Part shown: positions 9,883 through 17,522 of the stretch, piece by piece | Layout: the number at the start of each line of letters is the position of its first letter | Numbering within the stretch: the stretch's first letter is position 1 | NCBI RefSeq assembly: GCF_009647605.1 | Contig: NZ_WJIF01000017.1 | Location: 1 to 47,547, forward strand | Source: Agromyces agglutinans | GTDB taxonomy: Bacteria > Actinomycetota > Actinomycetes > Actinomycetales > Microbacteriaceae | DNA: 47,547 nt | Direction: 5' to 3' | The notes under the pieces: generated by a model | Databases searched by the model: none | Told to the model about the DNA's origin: nothing | The model's input: only the letters and a program-made list of their open reading frames with translations | Made by a program: the position numbers and the translations under genes

Positions 9883-9934
9883 CGTTCGGGCGACATCCGT
9901 CGCCGGGTCGCGCTGATCGCGACGCACCGCACGA

Positions 9935-9963
9935 AAGAGCCTCGGCCATCGGCCGGGGCTCTT
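9935..9963 (+). terminator. Hairpin terminator after tRNA-Arg
   Basis: A 13-bp stem with a 3-nt loop (AAGAGCCTCGGCC / GGCCGGGGCTCTT, one T-G pair), starting 52 bases after the tRNA. It is GC-rich and ends in only a short TT tract, as is usual for actinobacterial terminators. Confidence 0.7.
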
Positions 9964-10020
9964 CGCGTTGCCGGGCACAGTGTCACCGGGGACCGCCTCG
10001 CCGTGCCCTCCGCCGCTCGC

Positions 10021-10026
10021 TACCCT
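10021..10026 (+). promoter_or_regulatory. Possible -10 element for the sigma factor operon
   Basis: TACCCT lies about 83 bases upstream of the GTG start. The rest of 9964-10109 holds no ORF that I can support. Confidence 0.3.
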
Positions 10027-10109
10027 GATCCCGACGACGCCCCAACGTTCCGGTCGCCTCGCACGTCGAAGAGGGTGACGGCGGAACGCCCGCCGTCGGG
10101 AGGAGCACG

Positions 10110-10643
10110 GTGACGGCCACCTGGGATGCCGTGGCGACGCGACTGGTCGCCGAGCGCGGGGACGCGCTCGTCCGGTACGCCTACCTGCTCACCGGCAGCG
10201 ACGCCGACGCGGCCGATCTCGTGCAGGACGCGCTCGTGCGCACGTTCGGGCGCCCGCGTCCGCAGCTCACGCCCGACCGCGCCGAGGCGTACGTGCGGCG
10301 TGCCGTGCTGAACGCCGTGATCGACCGGTCGCGCCGCGAGGGCACGTGGCGGGGCATCCGTCACCTCGTCGCCGCGCCGAGCGCGATCGAGTCCTCGACG
10401 TCGGCGACCGACCTGCGGCTCGACCTCGCCGCACGCGTGCGCCGTCTGGCGCCGCGCCAGGCCGCCTGCATCGTCCTGCGCTACTACGAGGACCTCACGG
10501 TCGACCAGGTCGCGGCGACGCTCGGCATCAGCCCGGGGGCGGTCAAGCGGTACCTGTCGGACGCGCTGCGCGCGCTCTCCTCCGCACTCGAGCGCGACGG
10601 TTCGCCCCGCCAGCGGAGAGGAGGCGCCGATGTCCGCGCCTGA
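10110..10643 (+). CDS. ECF-type RNA polymerase sigma factor
   Basis: 177 residues, the length of an extracytoplasmic-function sigma factor. Region 2 is DALVRYAYLLTGSDADAADLVQDALVRTF (about residues 18-47), with the -10 recognition helix reading YVRRAVLNAVIDRSRR. Region 4 is RLAPRQAACIVLRYYEDLTV followed by the helix-turn-helix DQVAATLGISPGAVKRYLSDAL. It resembles the SigE/SigM-like 'SigE family' of Streptomyces-type actinobacteria. GTG 10110 has GGGAGGAG in front. The next gene overlaps it by 14 bases and is probably its regulator. Confidence 0.9.
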   Translation: MTATWDAVATRLVAERGDALVRYAYLLTGSDADAADLVQDALVRTFGRPRPQLTPDRAEAYVRRAVLNAVIDRSRREGTWRGIRHLVAAPSAIESSTSATDLRLDLAARVRRLAPRQAACIVLRYYEDLTVDQVAATLGISPGAVKRYLSDALRALSSALERDGSPRQRRGGADVRA

Positions 10644-11511
10644 TCCCGAGCACCTCCACGACGCCGACCTGCACCACGCGCTGGCCGGGTCGCTGCGCCG
10701 TGCCGCGGATGCCTCGTCGTCGCCGCCGATCGACGTCGACGCGGTGCTGCGGGGCACCCGCCTCGTGCGGCGACACCGGCGCAACGTGCTCGTCGGCGCC
10801 ACGGCAACGGTCGCTGCGGTCATCGCGGGCGCCGGACTCTTCGCGGGCGTCGCGACGCTCGGCCCCTCGCCCGCATCCGACTCGACGATCGCGGTCGAAT
10901 CCGCTCCCGACACGGGCGCGGACGCCGGCGCCGGCGCCGAGGCGGGCGAGGAGGCGGCGTCGGGCGTGGCGCCCGCCGACCAGCCGCCGTTCGCCGACGA
11001 CGGCGTCGCGATCGCCGCCGTCTTCCGGTGCGGCGAGCCGATTCCCTCGCCGACGACCGCGACGGATGCCTCGGGCGGAGGGCTCGTGGCGACGGTACGC
11101 CCCGACGGCGCCGTCGTCGCCGGCACGACCGGCCGCGCGACGCTCGTGCTGGCCAACACGGGGGCCGGCTTCGTGACGGGCCGCGTCTCGGGCGCATCCG
11201 TCGCGGTGGTCGACGCCGGCGTGGCGGTGTGGCGCCCACCCGCGCGCGGCGCGGAGTCCGGCGCCGTCCCCGACGAGGCCGTGGGTCGTGCGATCGAGCT
11301 CGCTCCCGGCGCATCCGTCGAGCTGCCGGTCGAGTTCCGCACCGAACGCTGCGACGTCGACCAGGCATCCGAGGGCGGTTCGACGGGCGGCGCCCAGCCG
11401 CTCGCACCCGGCGCCTACGGCCTCGCCGCATCGGTGGCGATCGTGAGCGACGATCGCCCGGGCCTCCCCCTCGTCGTCGTGTCGGAGGTCGCCGCCCTCC
11501 CGGTGCACTGA
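10630..11511 (+). CDS. Membrane protein, putative anti-sigma partner
   Basis: 293 residues. The cytoplasmic N terminus of about 52 residues is rich in His and Asp (HLHDADLHHALAGSLRRAAD). One membrane segment follows (about residues 53-78, NVLVGATATVAAVIAGAGLFAGVATL), then an Ala/Asp/Glu-rich linker and an exported domain of about 180 residues with two Cys (VFRCGEP, TERCDVD) and a beta-sandwich-like pattern. The GAGGAGG ribosome site lies inside the sigma gene and the 14-bp overlap implies coupling. An anti-sigma role is inferred from position and topology only; no zinc-binding HxxxCxxC motif is present. Confidence 0.6.
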   Translation: MSAPDPEHLHDADLHHALAGSLRRAADASSSPPIDVDAVLRGTRLVRRHRRNVLVGATATVAAVIAGAGLFAGVATLGPSPASDSTIAVESAPDTGADAGAGAEAGEEAASGVAPADQPPFADDGVAIAAVFRCGEPIPSPTTATDASGGGLVATVRPDGAVVAGTTGRATLVLANTGAGFVTGRVSGASVAVVDAGVAVWRPPARGAESGAVPDEAVGRAIELAPGASVELPVEFRTERCDVDQASEGGSTGGAQPLAPGAYGLAASVAIVSDDRPGLPLVVVSEVAALPVH

Positions 11512-11577
11512 CGTCGCGCGAAGCGCGGCGAAGGCGAGACGGGCGCCTGCGGCGTGCGCCGACGCCGCTGCGCGGCC

Positions 11578-11583
11578 TAGACT
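11578..11583 (+). promoter_or_regulatory. Predicted -10 (TAGACT) for the TPM-domain gene
   Basis: TAGACT is placed so that transcription would begin near 11590, about 28 nt before the GTG start. The rest of the short gap after the membrane-protein gene holds no ORF. Confidence 0.45.
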
Positions 11584-11617
11584 CGGCATCGTCCGGTCTG
11601 AACGGGGGAACGCGCAG

Positions 11618-13678
11618 GTGCACAGGACGAGACGCTGGATGACCGCCGTCGCCGGAGCCGTGGTCGCCGCGGCGGCATGGACCGGGGTCACCGCCTCCCC
11701 CGCCTTCGCCGAGGACCCGGTGTCGTTCGGCGCGTCGCCGGTGGTCGACACGGCCGGCGTGCTCGGCGGCGACCTCGCAGACGTCGAGCAGGCGATCGAC
11801 GAGGCCGCCGAGCGCAGCGGGCGCCAGCTGTTCGTCGCGTACGTGCCGACCTTCACGAACCCCGAGAGCGCCGTCGAGTGGGCCGCCGACACGGCGATCG
11901 CCAACAACCTCGGCGACGAGGACTACCTGCTCGCCGTCGCCGTCGACGGCCGGGCCTACTACCTGTCGGCTGCGAACGAGGCCTCGCTCTCGGCCGACGA
12001 GGTGCAGCGCATCTCGCTCGAGGTCGTCGAGCCCGAGCTCGTCGACGAGGACTGGGCGGGTGCGGCGATCGCCGCGGCCGACGCGATCGCGGGCGGCGGC
12101 TCCGGCGGCGGCCCCGGCTGGGGCTTCATCTGGTTCCTGGTCATCGCCGGCGTGATCGTCGTGGGCGTCGTGCTGCTGCTGGCCTGGCGCAAGCGCCGCC
12201 GCAACGCGGGCGCCGGTGCGGGCACCGGCGGTGCCGGTGCCCCCGCACCCGAGGTTCCCCTCGACGAGCTGCGCCGGCAGGCCGGCGGAGCCCTCGTCGG
12301 CGCCGACGACGCCATCCGCACGAGCGAGGAGGAACTCGGCTTCGCCGTCGCCTCCTACGGCGAGGAGGCGACGGCGCCGTTCCGCGAGGCGCTCGCGGCC
12401 GCGAAGGCCAAGGTCGCCGAGGCGTTCGGCCTGCAGCAGCGACTCGACGACGCCGAACCCGACACCGATGCCCAGCGTCGCGAGTGGTACGGCGGCATCC
12501 TGCGGCTGACGGGCGAGGCCGACGCCGCACTCGACGAGCAGGCGGCGCGATTCGACGAGCTGCGGGACCTCGAGCGCAACGCCCCGCAGGAGCTCGAGCG
12601 CGTGCGCCGCGCGGCCTCGCAGGCCGCCGCGCACGTGGCTCCCGCCTCGCAGCGGCTCGACGCGCTGCGCGCCCAGTACGCCGACTCGGCGCTCGCCGCC
12701 GTCGCCGACAATCCGGCGCAGGCCGAGTCGCGCCTCGGCTTCGCGCGCGCCGCCATCGACGAGGCCTCGGCCGCCCTGGGAGCCGGACGCGCGGGCGAGG
12801 CCGCCGTCGCGATCCGCGCGGGCGAGGAGGCCGTCGACCAGGCGACCGCGCTCTCCGGCGCGATCGAACGGCTCGCCGGCGACCTCGCGGCGGCCGACCA
12901 GGCCGTGGCGGCCGGCGTCGCCGACCTCGACCGCGACGTCGCGGAGGCCGGCGCGAATCCCGAAGGCGGACTCGCGGAGCTCGCGCGGTCCACCGCGGCC
13001 GAGGCCGCGGCCATCCGTGACGGTCTCGCGCAGCCCCGCCGCGACCCGCTCGCGCTGCACGCGCGCGTCGAGCGCGCGAACGCGGCCATCGACGCCGCCA
13101 TCGGCTCCGTCCGAGCGGCGGCCGAGCAGGCGGCCCGCGTCGCCGCGCAGCTCGACCGCTCGCTCGTCACCGCACGCGCGCAGGTGCAGGCCGCGGAGGA
13201 CTACCTCGTCGCGCGCCGGGGCGCGATCGGCGCCGAGGCGCGCACGCGCCTGGCCGAGGCCGGCCGCCACCTCGCGCTGGCCGAACAGGCTCGCGGCACC
13301 GACCCGGCCGCCGCGCTCGGCGACGCCCAACGCGCCGAGACCCTGGCGGCCGAGGCGATGCGCCTGGCCCAGCAGGACGTCGGCGGGTTCGGCGGGCTCG
13401 GGGGCCCCGCTGCGGGCCCGGGTGGCCAGGGCGGCTGGGGCGCGCCCACCGGCGGCGGGGGCGGTGGCGACCTGTTCGGCGCCGTGCTCGGCGGCATCCT
13501 GATCAACTCGGTCCTCGGCGGTGGAGGCGGCGGCGGCGGCTTCGGCGGCGGCTTCAGCGGAGGCGGCGGCGGGCGCAGCCGCGCCGGCTTCGGCGGAAGC
13601 TTCGGCGGAGGCCGCTCGGCCGGCAGCTTCGGCGGCGGCGGCACGCGCGGTCGGCGCGGAAGCGGAGGACGATTCTGA
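11618..13678 (+). CDS. TPM-domain membrane protein with coiled-coil and Gly-rich tail
   Basis: 686 residues. A signal peptide (basic MHRTRRW, cleavage near AFA-ED, residue 31) precedes an extracytoplasmic TPM domain (about residues 36-155, with VVDTAGVLG and the EDYLLAVAVDGRAYYLS strand). A membrane span follows (169-190) and then a basic stop-transfer RKRRR. The cytoplasmic part is a roughly 400-residue Ala/Glu/Arg-rich helical region with several coiled-coil-like segments, and the last about 90 residues are almost all Gly/Ser/Phe/Arg. TPM domains occur in membrane-stress and photosystem-repair proteins. The pspA gene 96 bases downstream suggests a joint role at the membrane. GTG 11618 is chosen because it supplies the positively charged signal-peptide start. 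Confidence 0.85.
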   Translation: MHRTRRWMTAVAGAVVAAAAWTGVTASPAFAEDPVSFGASPVVDTAGVLGGDLADVEQAIDEAAERSGRQLFVAYVPTFTNPESAVEWAADTAIANNLGDEDYLLAVAVDGRAYYLSAANEASLSADEVQRISLEVVEPELVDEDWAGAAIAAADAIAGGGSGGGPGWGFIWFLVIAGVIVVGVVLLLAWRKRRRNAGAGAGTGGAGAPAPEVPLDELRRQAGGALVGADDAIRTSEEELGFAVASYGEEATAPFREALAAAKAKVAEAFGLQQRLDDAEPDTDAQRREWYGGILRLTGEADAALDEQAARFDELRDLERNAPQELERVRRAASQAAAHVAPASQRLDALRAQYADSALAAVADNPAQAESRLGFARAAIDEASAALGAGRAGEAAVAIRAGEEAVDQATALSGAIERLAGDLAAADQAVAAGVADLDRDVAEAGANPEGGLAELARSTAAEAAAIRDGLAQPRRDPLALHARVERANAAIDAAIGSVRAAAEQAARVAAQLDRSLVTARAQVQAAEDYLVARRGAIGAEARTRLAEAGRHLALAEQARGTDPAAALGDAQRAETLAAEAMRLAQQDVGGFGGLGGPAAGPGGQGGWGAPTGGGGGGDLFGAVLGGILINSVLGGGGGGGGFGGGFSGGGGGRSRAGFGGSFGGGRSAGSFGGGGTRGRRGSGGRF

Positions 13679-13774
13679 CGAGGCATCCGCGCTGACCGCC
13701 CGCCCGGGGCATCCGGCACACCGACCACCACGACCAGACCACGCGACGACCACCCACATCGAAAGGAACGCACC

Positions 13775-14512
13775 ATGGCCAAGCAGTCCATCTTCGGGCG
13801 CATCTCGCAGCTCGTCCGCGCCAACATCAACGCCCTCATCGACGAGGCCGAGGATCCCCAGAAGATGCTCGACCAGATGGTGCGCGACTACACCAACTCG
13901 ATCGCCGACGCCGAGGCCGCCATCGCCGAGACGATCGGCAACCTGCGCCTGCTCGAGGACGACCACCGCGAAGACGTCGAGGCGGCCTCCGAGTGGGGCC
14001 AGAAGGCGCTCGCCGCCAGCCGCAAGGCCGACGAGTTCCGCGCGGCCGGCAACACGGCCGACGCCGACAAGTTCGACAACCTCGCCAAGGTCGCCCTGAG
14101 TCGCCAGATCTCCTCCGAGAACGAGGTGAAGGCCGCCGAGCCGCAGATCGCCGCGCAGACCGAGGTCGTCGACAAGCTCAAGGCCGGCCTGAACGGCATG
14201 AAGGAGAAGCTCGTCCAGCTGCAGAACAAGCGCAACGAGCTCGTCGCCCGCTCCAAGACGGCCGCCGCGCAGCAGCAGGTGCACGACGCCGTCAAGTCGA
14301 TCGACATCCTCGACCCGACGAGCGAGATCGGGCGCTTCGAGGACAAGATCCGCCGCGAGGAGGCGAAGGTGCGCGGCCAGGCCGAGCTGTCGGCGTCGAG
14401 CCTCGACGCCCAGTTCAACGAGCTCGACGACCTCGGCGAGCTGACCGAGGTCGACGCGCGGCTCGCCGCCCTGAAGGCGGGCGGCTCCACGCAGGGCGCG
14501 ATCGGCGGCTGA
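13775..14512 (+). CDS. pspA: PspA/IM30 (Vipp1) family membrane-stress protein
   Basis: 245 residues, almost entirely helical and charged, as in PspA/Vipp1. The N-terminal amphipathic membrane-binding helix (SIFGRISQLVRANINALIDEAEDP, residues 5-28) is intact and followed by DPQKMLDQMVRDY, the most conserved part of the family. These proteins form ESCRT-III-like rods on damaged inner membranes. An AAAGGAA ribosome site lies 6 bases before ATG. A strong hairpin terminator follows at once. The upstream TPM protein is its probable functional partner. Confidence 0.93.
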   Translation: MAKQSIFGRISQLVRANINALIDEAEDPQKMLDQMVRDYTNSIADAEAAIAETIGNLRLLEDDHREDVEAASEWGQKALAASRKADEFRAAGNTADADKFDNLAKVALSRQISSENEVKAAEPQIAAQTEVVDKLKAGLNGMKEKLVQLQNKRNELVARSKTAAAQQQVHDAVKSIDILDPTSEIGRFEDKIRREEAKVRGQAELSASSLDAQFNELDDLGELTEVDARLAALKAGGSTQGAIGG

Positions 14513-14529
14513 GCGCTCGCTGTCCGCGA

Positions 14530-14567
14530 ACGGATGCCCCGCGCCGGCCTCGGCGCGGGGCATCCGT
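14530..14567 (+). terminator. Perfect 17-bp hairpin terminator built on GGATGCC/GGCATCC
   Basis: The arms 14530-14546 and 14551-14567 are exact reverse complements around a 4-nt loop, beginning ACGGATGCCCC. It lies between pspA and the arginase-fold gene. The outer part of each arm is the repeated genomic heptamer GGATGCC. Confidence 0.8.
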
Positions 14568-14579
14568 CGTCTCGCGGGC

Positions 14580-14585
14580 CATACT
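14580..14585 (+). promoter_or_regulatory. Predicted -10 (CATACT), leaderless arginase-fold mRNA
   Basis: CATACT is followed by 6 bases and then ATG 14592, so the transcript should begin at the start codon. It lies directly after the pspA terminator. Confidence 0.5.
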
Positions 14586-14591
14586 GGGACC

Positions 14592-15446
14592 ATGCCCGCC
14601 ACCTTCGTCGTCGTCCCCCTCTGGCAGGGCTCCGTCTCGGCGCGCGCGATGAGCCTCGCCGACGGGGCCGCGGCGGTCAGGGGCGACCTGCCCGCCGCCG
14701 CGACGATCGAGGTCGAGGTGCCGGCCGAGGCCGGGGAGATGCTCGAGACGGGCGTCCGCCGCTACAGCACCATCCGGCGCGTGCGCGAGCGCACCGAGGA
14801 GGCGCTCGCCGGCGTGCCGGGCCTCGCGATCACCATCGGCGGCGACTGCGGCGCCGCGCTCGCCGCCGTCGCCCACGCCTCGCGGCGCACCGGCGGCGAC
14901 CTCGCGGTGCTGTGGCTCGACGCGCACCCCGACCTGAACACGCCGGCCTCGTCGCCGTCGGGCGGGTTCGGCGGGATGACGCTGCGCGCGATCGCCGGGG
15001 AGGGCGCCGAGGGGCTCGCGCTCGACGAGTCGGAGCGGGTCGAGCCGACGCGGCTCGTGCTGGGCGGCATCCGCGCCATCGACGACGAAGAGCGGCGCTT
15101 CATCGACGAGCACGCCGTGCAGACGCTCACGGTCGAGGACCTCTCCGACCCGACCGTCGTCGTCGCCGCCCTCGAGGCGACCGGAGCGACCAACGTGTTC
15201 GTGCACGTCGACCTCGACGTGCTCGACCCCTCGGCGCTCGCCGGGCTCAGCTATCCGATGCCGTTCGGCGTGGAGGCATCCGCCCTCGTCGCCCTCGTGC
15301 GGGCCGTGGTCGAGCGGTTCCCGCTCGCCGGTGCCGCGATCGCGGGATTCGCGCCGAGCACGCCCGACGCCGCCGACGACGACCTGCCGACGATCCTGCG
15401 GCTCGTGGGTGCGCTCGCGGCTGCGGCGAACCGCACCGACGCCTGA
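14592..15446 (+). CDS. Arginase/agmatinase-fold hydrolase
   Basis: 284 residues with the ureohydrolase metal motifs in order: IGGDCGAAL (residues 82-90), WLDAHPDLN (108-116) and VHVDLDVLDPS (205-214). Asp110, His112, Asp114, Asp207 and Asp209 match the two-manganese site. The first-motif His (usual GGDHS) is Cys86 here, which would change one metal ligand. The family hydrolyses guanidino or formimidoyl groups (arginine, agmatine, formimidoylglutamate); the substrate cannot be told and no arginine or histidine catabolic gene is adjacent. A leaderless start is predicted. Confidence 0.8.
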   Translation: MPATFVVVPLWQGSVSARAMSLADGAAAVRGDLPAAATIEVEVPAEAGEMLETGVRRYSTIRRVRERTEEALAGVPGLAITIGGDCGAALAAVAHASRRTGGDLAVLWLDAHPDLNTPASSPSGGFGGMTLRAIAGEGAEGLALDESERVEPTRLVLGGIRAIDDEERRFIDEHAVQTLTVEDLSDPTVVVAALEATGATNVFVHVDLDVLDPSALAGLSYPMPFGVEASALVALVRAVVERFPLAGAAIAGFAPSTPDAADDDLPTILRLVGALAAAANRTDA

Positions 15447-15501
15447 ACCGGCCGGCGCGGCCCGCCCGGGCCGGTCGGCCCGAACCGAAGGGAGCCACGC
15501 C

Positions 15502-16938
15502 GTGGCGCGAGAGACCGACCTCATCGTGATCGGAGCCGGCCCCGTCGGCGAGAACGTCGCCGACCGCGCCCGCGCGGCCGGACTCGACGTCGTGATCGTC
15601 GAACGCGAACTCGTCGGGGGCGAATGCTCGTACTGGGCCTGCGTGCCGTCGAAGACGCTGCTGCGCAGCCCGGCCGCCCTGCGCGCCGCCCAGCGCGTGC
15701 CCGGGGCCGCCGAGGCGGTGACGGGCGCGCTCGACGTCGAGGCCGTGCTGCGGCGCCGCGACGCGTTCGTCTCGAACTGGTCCGATGAGGGCGGCGCGGC
15801 CTGGCTCGCCTCCGTCGGCATCGAGCTCGTGCGCGGGCACGGGCGCCTCGACGGCGAGCGTCGCGTCGTGGTGGAGCACGCCGACGGCACGACGACGACC
15901 CTCGTCGCGCGGCACGCGGTCGCGATCGCCACGGGCTCCGACGCCGCGATGCCGCGCATCGACGGACTCGCCGAGTCGCGTCCGTGGACCAGCCGCGAGG
16001 CGACGAGCGCAGAGGCCGTGCCCGCACGCCTCGCGGTCATCGGCGGCGGCGTGGTGGGCGTGGAGATGGCGACCGCCTACGCGGGCCTCGGCGCCGAGGT
16101 CACGGTGTTCGCCCGCGGCGGGCTGCTGTCGGGCATGGAGCCGTTCGCGGGCGACGCGGTCGCCGACGGGCTGCGGGAACTCGGTGCGGTGGTGCACCTC
16201 GGCGTCACGCCCGATCGCGTCGCGCGCGACGACGCCGGCGAAGTCGTGCTCACGCTGCCCGGCGGCGAGGAGCTTCGCTTCGACGAGGTGCTCGTGGCGA
16301 CCGGGCGCACGCCGCGCACCGACGACCTCGGCCTCGAGACGGTCGGCCTCGAGCCCGGCGAGTGGATCGACGTCGACGACGCGCTCGTCGCGCGCGGCGT
16401 GGACGGCGACTGGCTCTCGGCCGTCGGCGACGTCACGCACCGCGCGCTGCTCACGCACCAGGGCAAGTACCAGGCCCGCGCCGCCGGCGACGCCATCGCC
16501 GCGCGCGCGCTCGGCCGGCCCGTCGACGACGCGCCCTGGGGCGCCCACGTCGCGACGGCCGACCACCGGGCCGTGCCGTCGGTCGTGTTCGCGGAGCCCG
16601 AGGTCGCGAGCGTCGGGCTCACCGAGTCGGCCGCACGCGAGTCGGGGCTCGAGCCGCGGGTCGTGGAGGTCGGGCTCGACTCGGTCAGCGGCACGGGCAT
16701 CCACTCCGACGGCCCCGCCGGGCGGGCCAAGCTCGTCGTCGACGCCGATCGCGGCGTCGTCATCGGCGCGACCTTCGTCGGCCAGGACGTGGCCGAGCTC
16801 CTGCAGGCCGCGACCATCGCGATCGTGGGCGAGGTGCCGATCGACCGGCTCTGGCACGCGGTGCCGGCCTTCCCCACCGTGAGCGAGGTCTGGCTGCGAC
16901 TGCTCGAGGCGTACGGCCGGCCCGGGGCCGCGGCGTGA
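15502..16938 (+). CDS. FAD-dependent pyridine nucleotide-disulfide oxidoreductase
   Basis: 478 residues, dihydrolipoamide dehydrogenase/mercuric reductase-like. The FAD-binding motif LIVIGAGPVGENVA is at residues 7-20, the redox-active disulfide CSYWAC at Cys42-Cys47, the NAD(P) motif RLAVIGGGVVGVEMA in the middle, and the second FAD motif WLSAVGDVTHRALLTHQGKYQA follows. The C-terminal dimerisation domain ends HAVPAFPTVSEVWLRLLEAYGR, close to the family's catalytic HxxPT-E element. No 2-oxo acid dehydrogenase genes lie nearby, so the physiological substrate is unknown. GTG 15502 has AAGGGAG in front. The next gene overlaps its stop as GTGA. Confidence 0.88.
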   Translation: MARETDLIVIGAGPVGENVADRARAAGLDVVIVERELVGGECSYWACVPSKTLLRSPAALRAAQRVPGAAEAVTGALDVEAVLRRRDAFVSNWSDEGGAAWLASVGIELVRGHGRLDGERRVVVEHADGTTTTLVARHAVAIATGSDAAMPRIDGLAESRPWTSREATSAEAVPARLAVIGGGVVGVEMATAYAGLGAEVTVFARGGLLSGMEPFAGDAVADGLRELGAVVHLGVTPDRVARDDAGEVVLTLPGGEELRFDEVLVATGRTPRTDDLGLETVGLEPGEWIDVDDALVARGVDGDWLSAVGDVTHRALLTHQGKYQARAAGDAIAARALGRPVDDAPWGAHVATADHRAVPSVVFAEPEVASVGLTESAARESGLEPRVVEVGLDSVSGTGIHSDGPAGRAKLVVDADRGVVIGATFVGQDVAELLQAATIAIVGEVPIDRLWHAVPAFPTVSEVWLRLLEAYGRPGAAA

Positions 16939-17474
16939 GCGAGGTGGTGGACGCGGAGTCCGCCGACACCGCGCCCGCGGGCGGCAACGTGCCGGCCGGC
17001 ACCGCGCCCGCCGGCCTCCCCCGCGAGCGCCCGCCGCTGCGCCTTCGCGTGCGCCTGACCGATTCGCCGATCAGCCACGCCGGCTACGTCTTCGCGACCG
17101 CCGTCGGCTTGACATGGGGATTCCTGCTGAGCACCGGTCCGGTCGAGCACCGTCGGGGGCTCCTCGTCTTCCAGGGCATGCCGAAGTGGGCGTTCGGGCG
17201 CGGCGGCGCGTGCGTCGGCGGCTGCTACCTCACCGACCGCAACACCGAGCACCGCGTGCTCGGCCACGAGGCCGTGCATCGCCGGCAGTGGCGGCGCTAC
17301 GGCATGCTCTTCCCCCTGCTGTACCTGCTCGCGGGGCGCGACCCGCTGCGCAACCGCTTCGAGATCGAGGCCGGGCTCGAGGCCGGCGGCTACCTGCCCT
17401 CGCGGCGCCCGGCCCGCCGACGCACGACGGCCCGGATGCCTCGCGGGGCATCCGGGCCGTCGAACGGTCGGTGA
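16935..17474 (+). CDS. Small protein with HExxH metalloprotease-like motif
   Basis: 179 residues, translationally coupled to the upstream reductase (GTGA overlap). After an Ala/Pro-rich N terminus it has a hydrophobic stretch (about residues 48-66), then GACVGGCYL with two Cys (93 and 97), and LGHEAVHRRQWRRYG with HEAVH at 111-115. A short hydrophobic segment FPLLYLLAG follows, and NRFEIEAGLEAGGY carries Glu residues that could supply a third zinc ligand. This layout recalls gluzincin-type motifs, but the protein is far shorter than known M48/M56 peptidases, so proteolysis is unproven. The last about 16 codons lie within a perfect inverted repeat. Confidence 0.65.
   Translation: MSEVVDAESADTAPAGGNVPAGTAPAGLPRERPPLRLRVRLTDSPISHAGYVFATAVGLTWGFLLSTGPVEHRRGLLVFQGMPKWAFGRGGACVGGCYLTDRNTEHRVLGHEAVHRRQWRRYGMLFPLLYLLAGRDPLRNRFEIEAGLEAGGYLPSRRPARRRTTARMPRGASGPSNGR
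17427..17460. terminator. Perfect 14-bp hairpin inside the 3' end of a gene
   Basis: The arms 17427-17440 and 17447-17460 (ACGGCCCGGATGCC and its exact complement) surround a 6-nt loop. It ends 12 bases before the stop of the HExxH gene and lies between that gene and the convergent siderophore-binding lipoprotein gene, so it could stop transcription from both sides. It again contains GGATGCC/GGCATCC. Confidence 0.65.
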
Positions 17475-17522
17475 GTCGGCCGTTCGCCACTCGGCGACCG
17501 TGGTCGCCGGTTCAGCCGATCG

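Noticed and set aside
13380..13678. Gly-rich repeats at the end of the TPM gene as a possible DNA repeat array
   Set aside because: The repetition follows from Gly/Ser/Phe codons (GGC) of a disordered tail; units are irregular and in frame.
10820..14602. Open frame of 1260 codons on the minus strand
   Set aside because: Antisense to the sigma-partner, TPM and pspA genes, whose plus-strand frames have clear domains, signals and ribosome sites.
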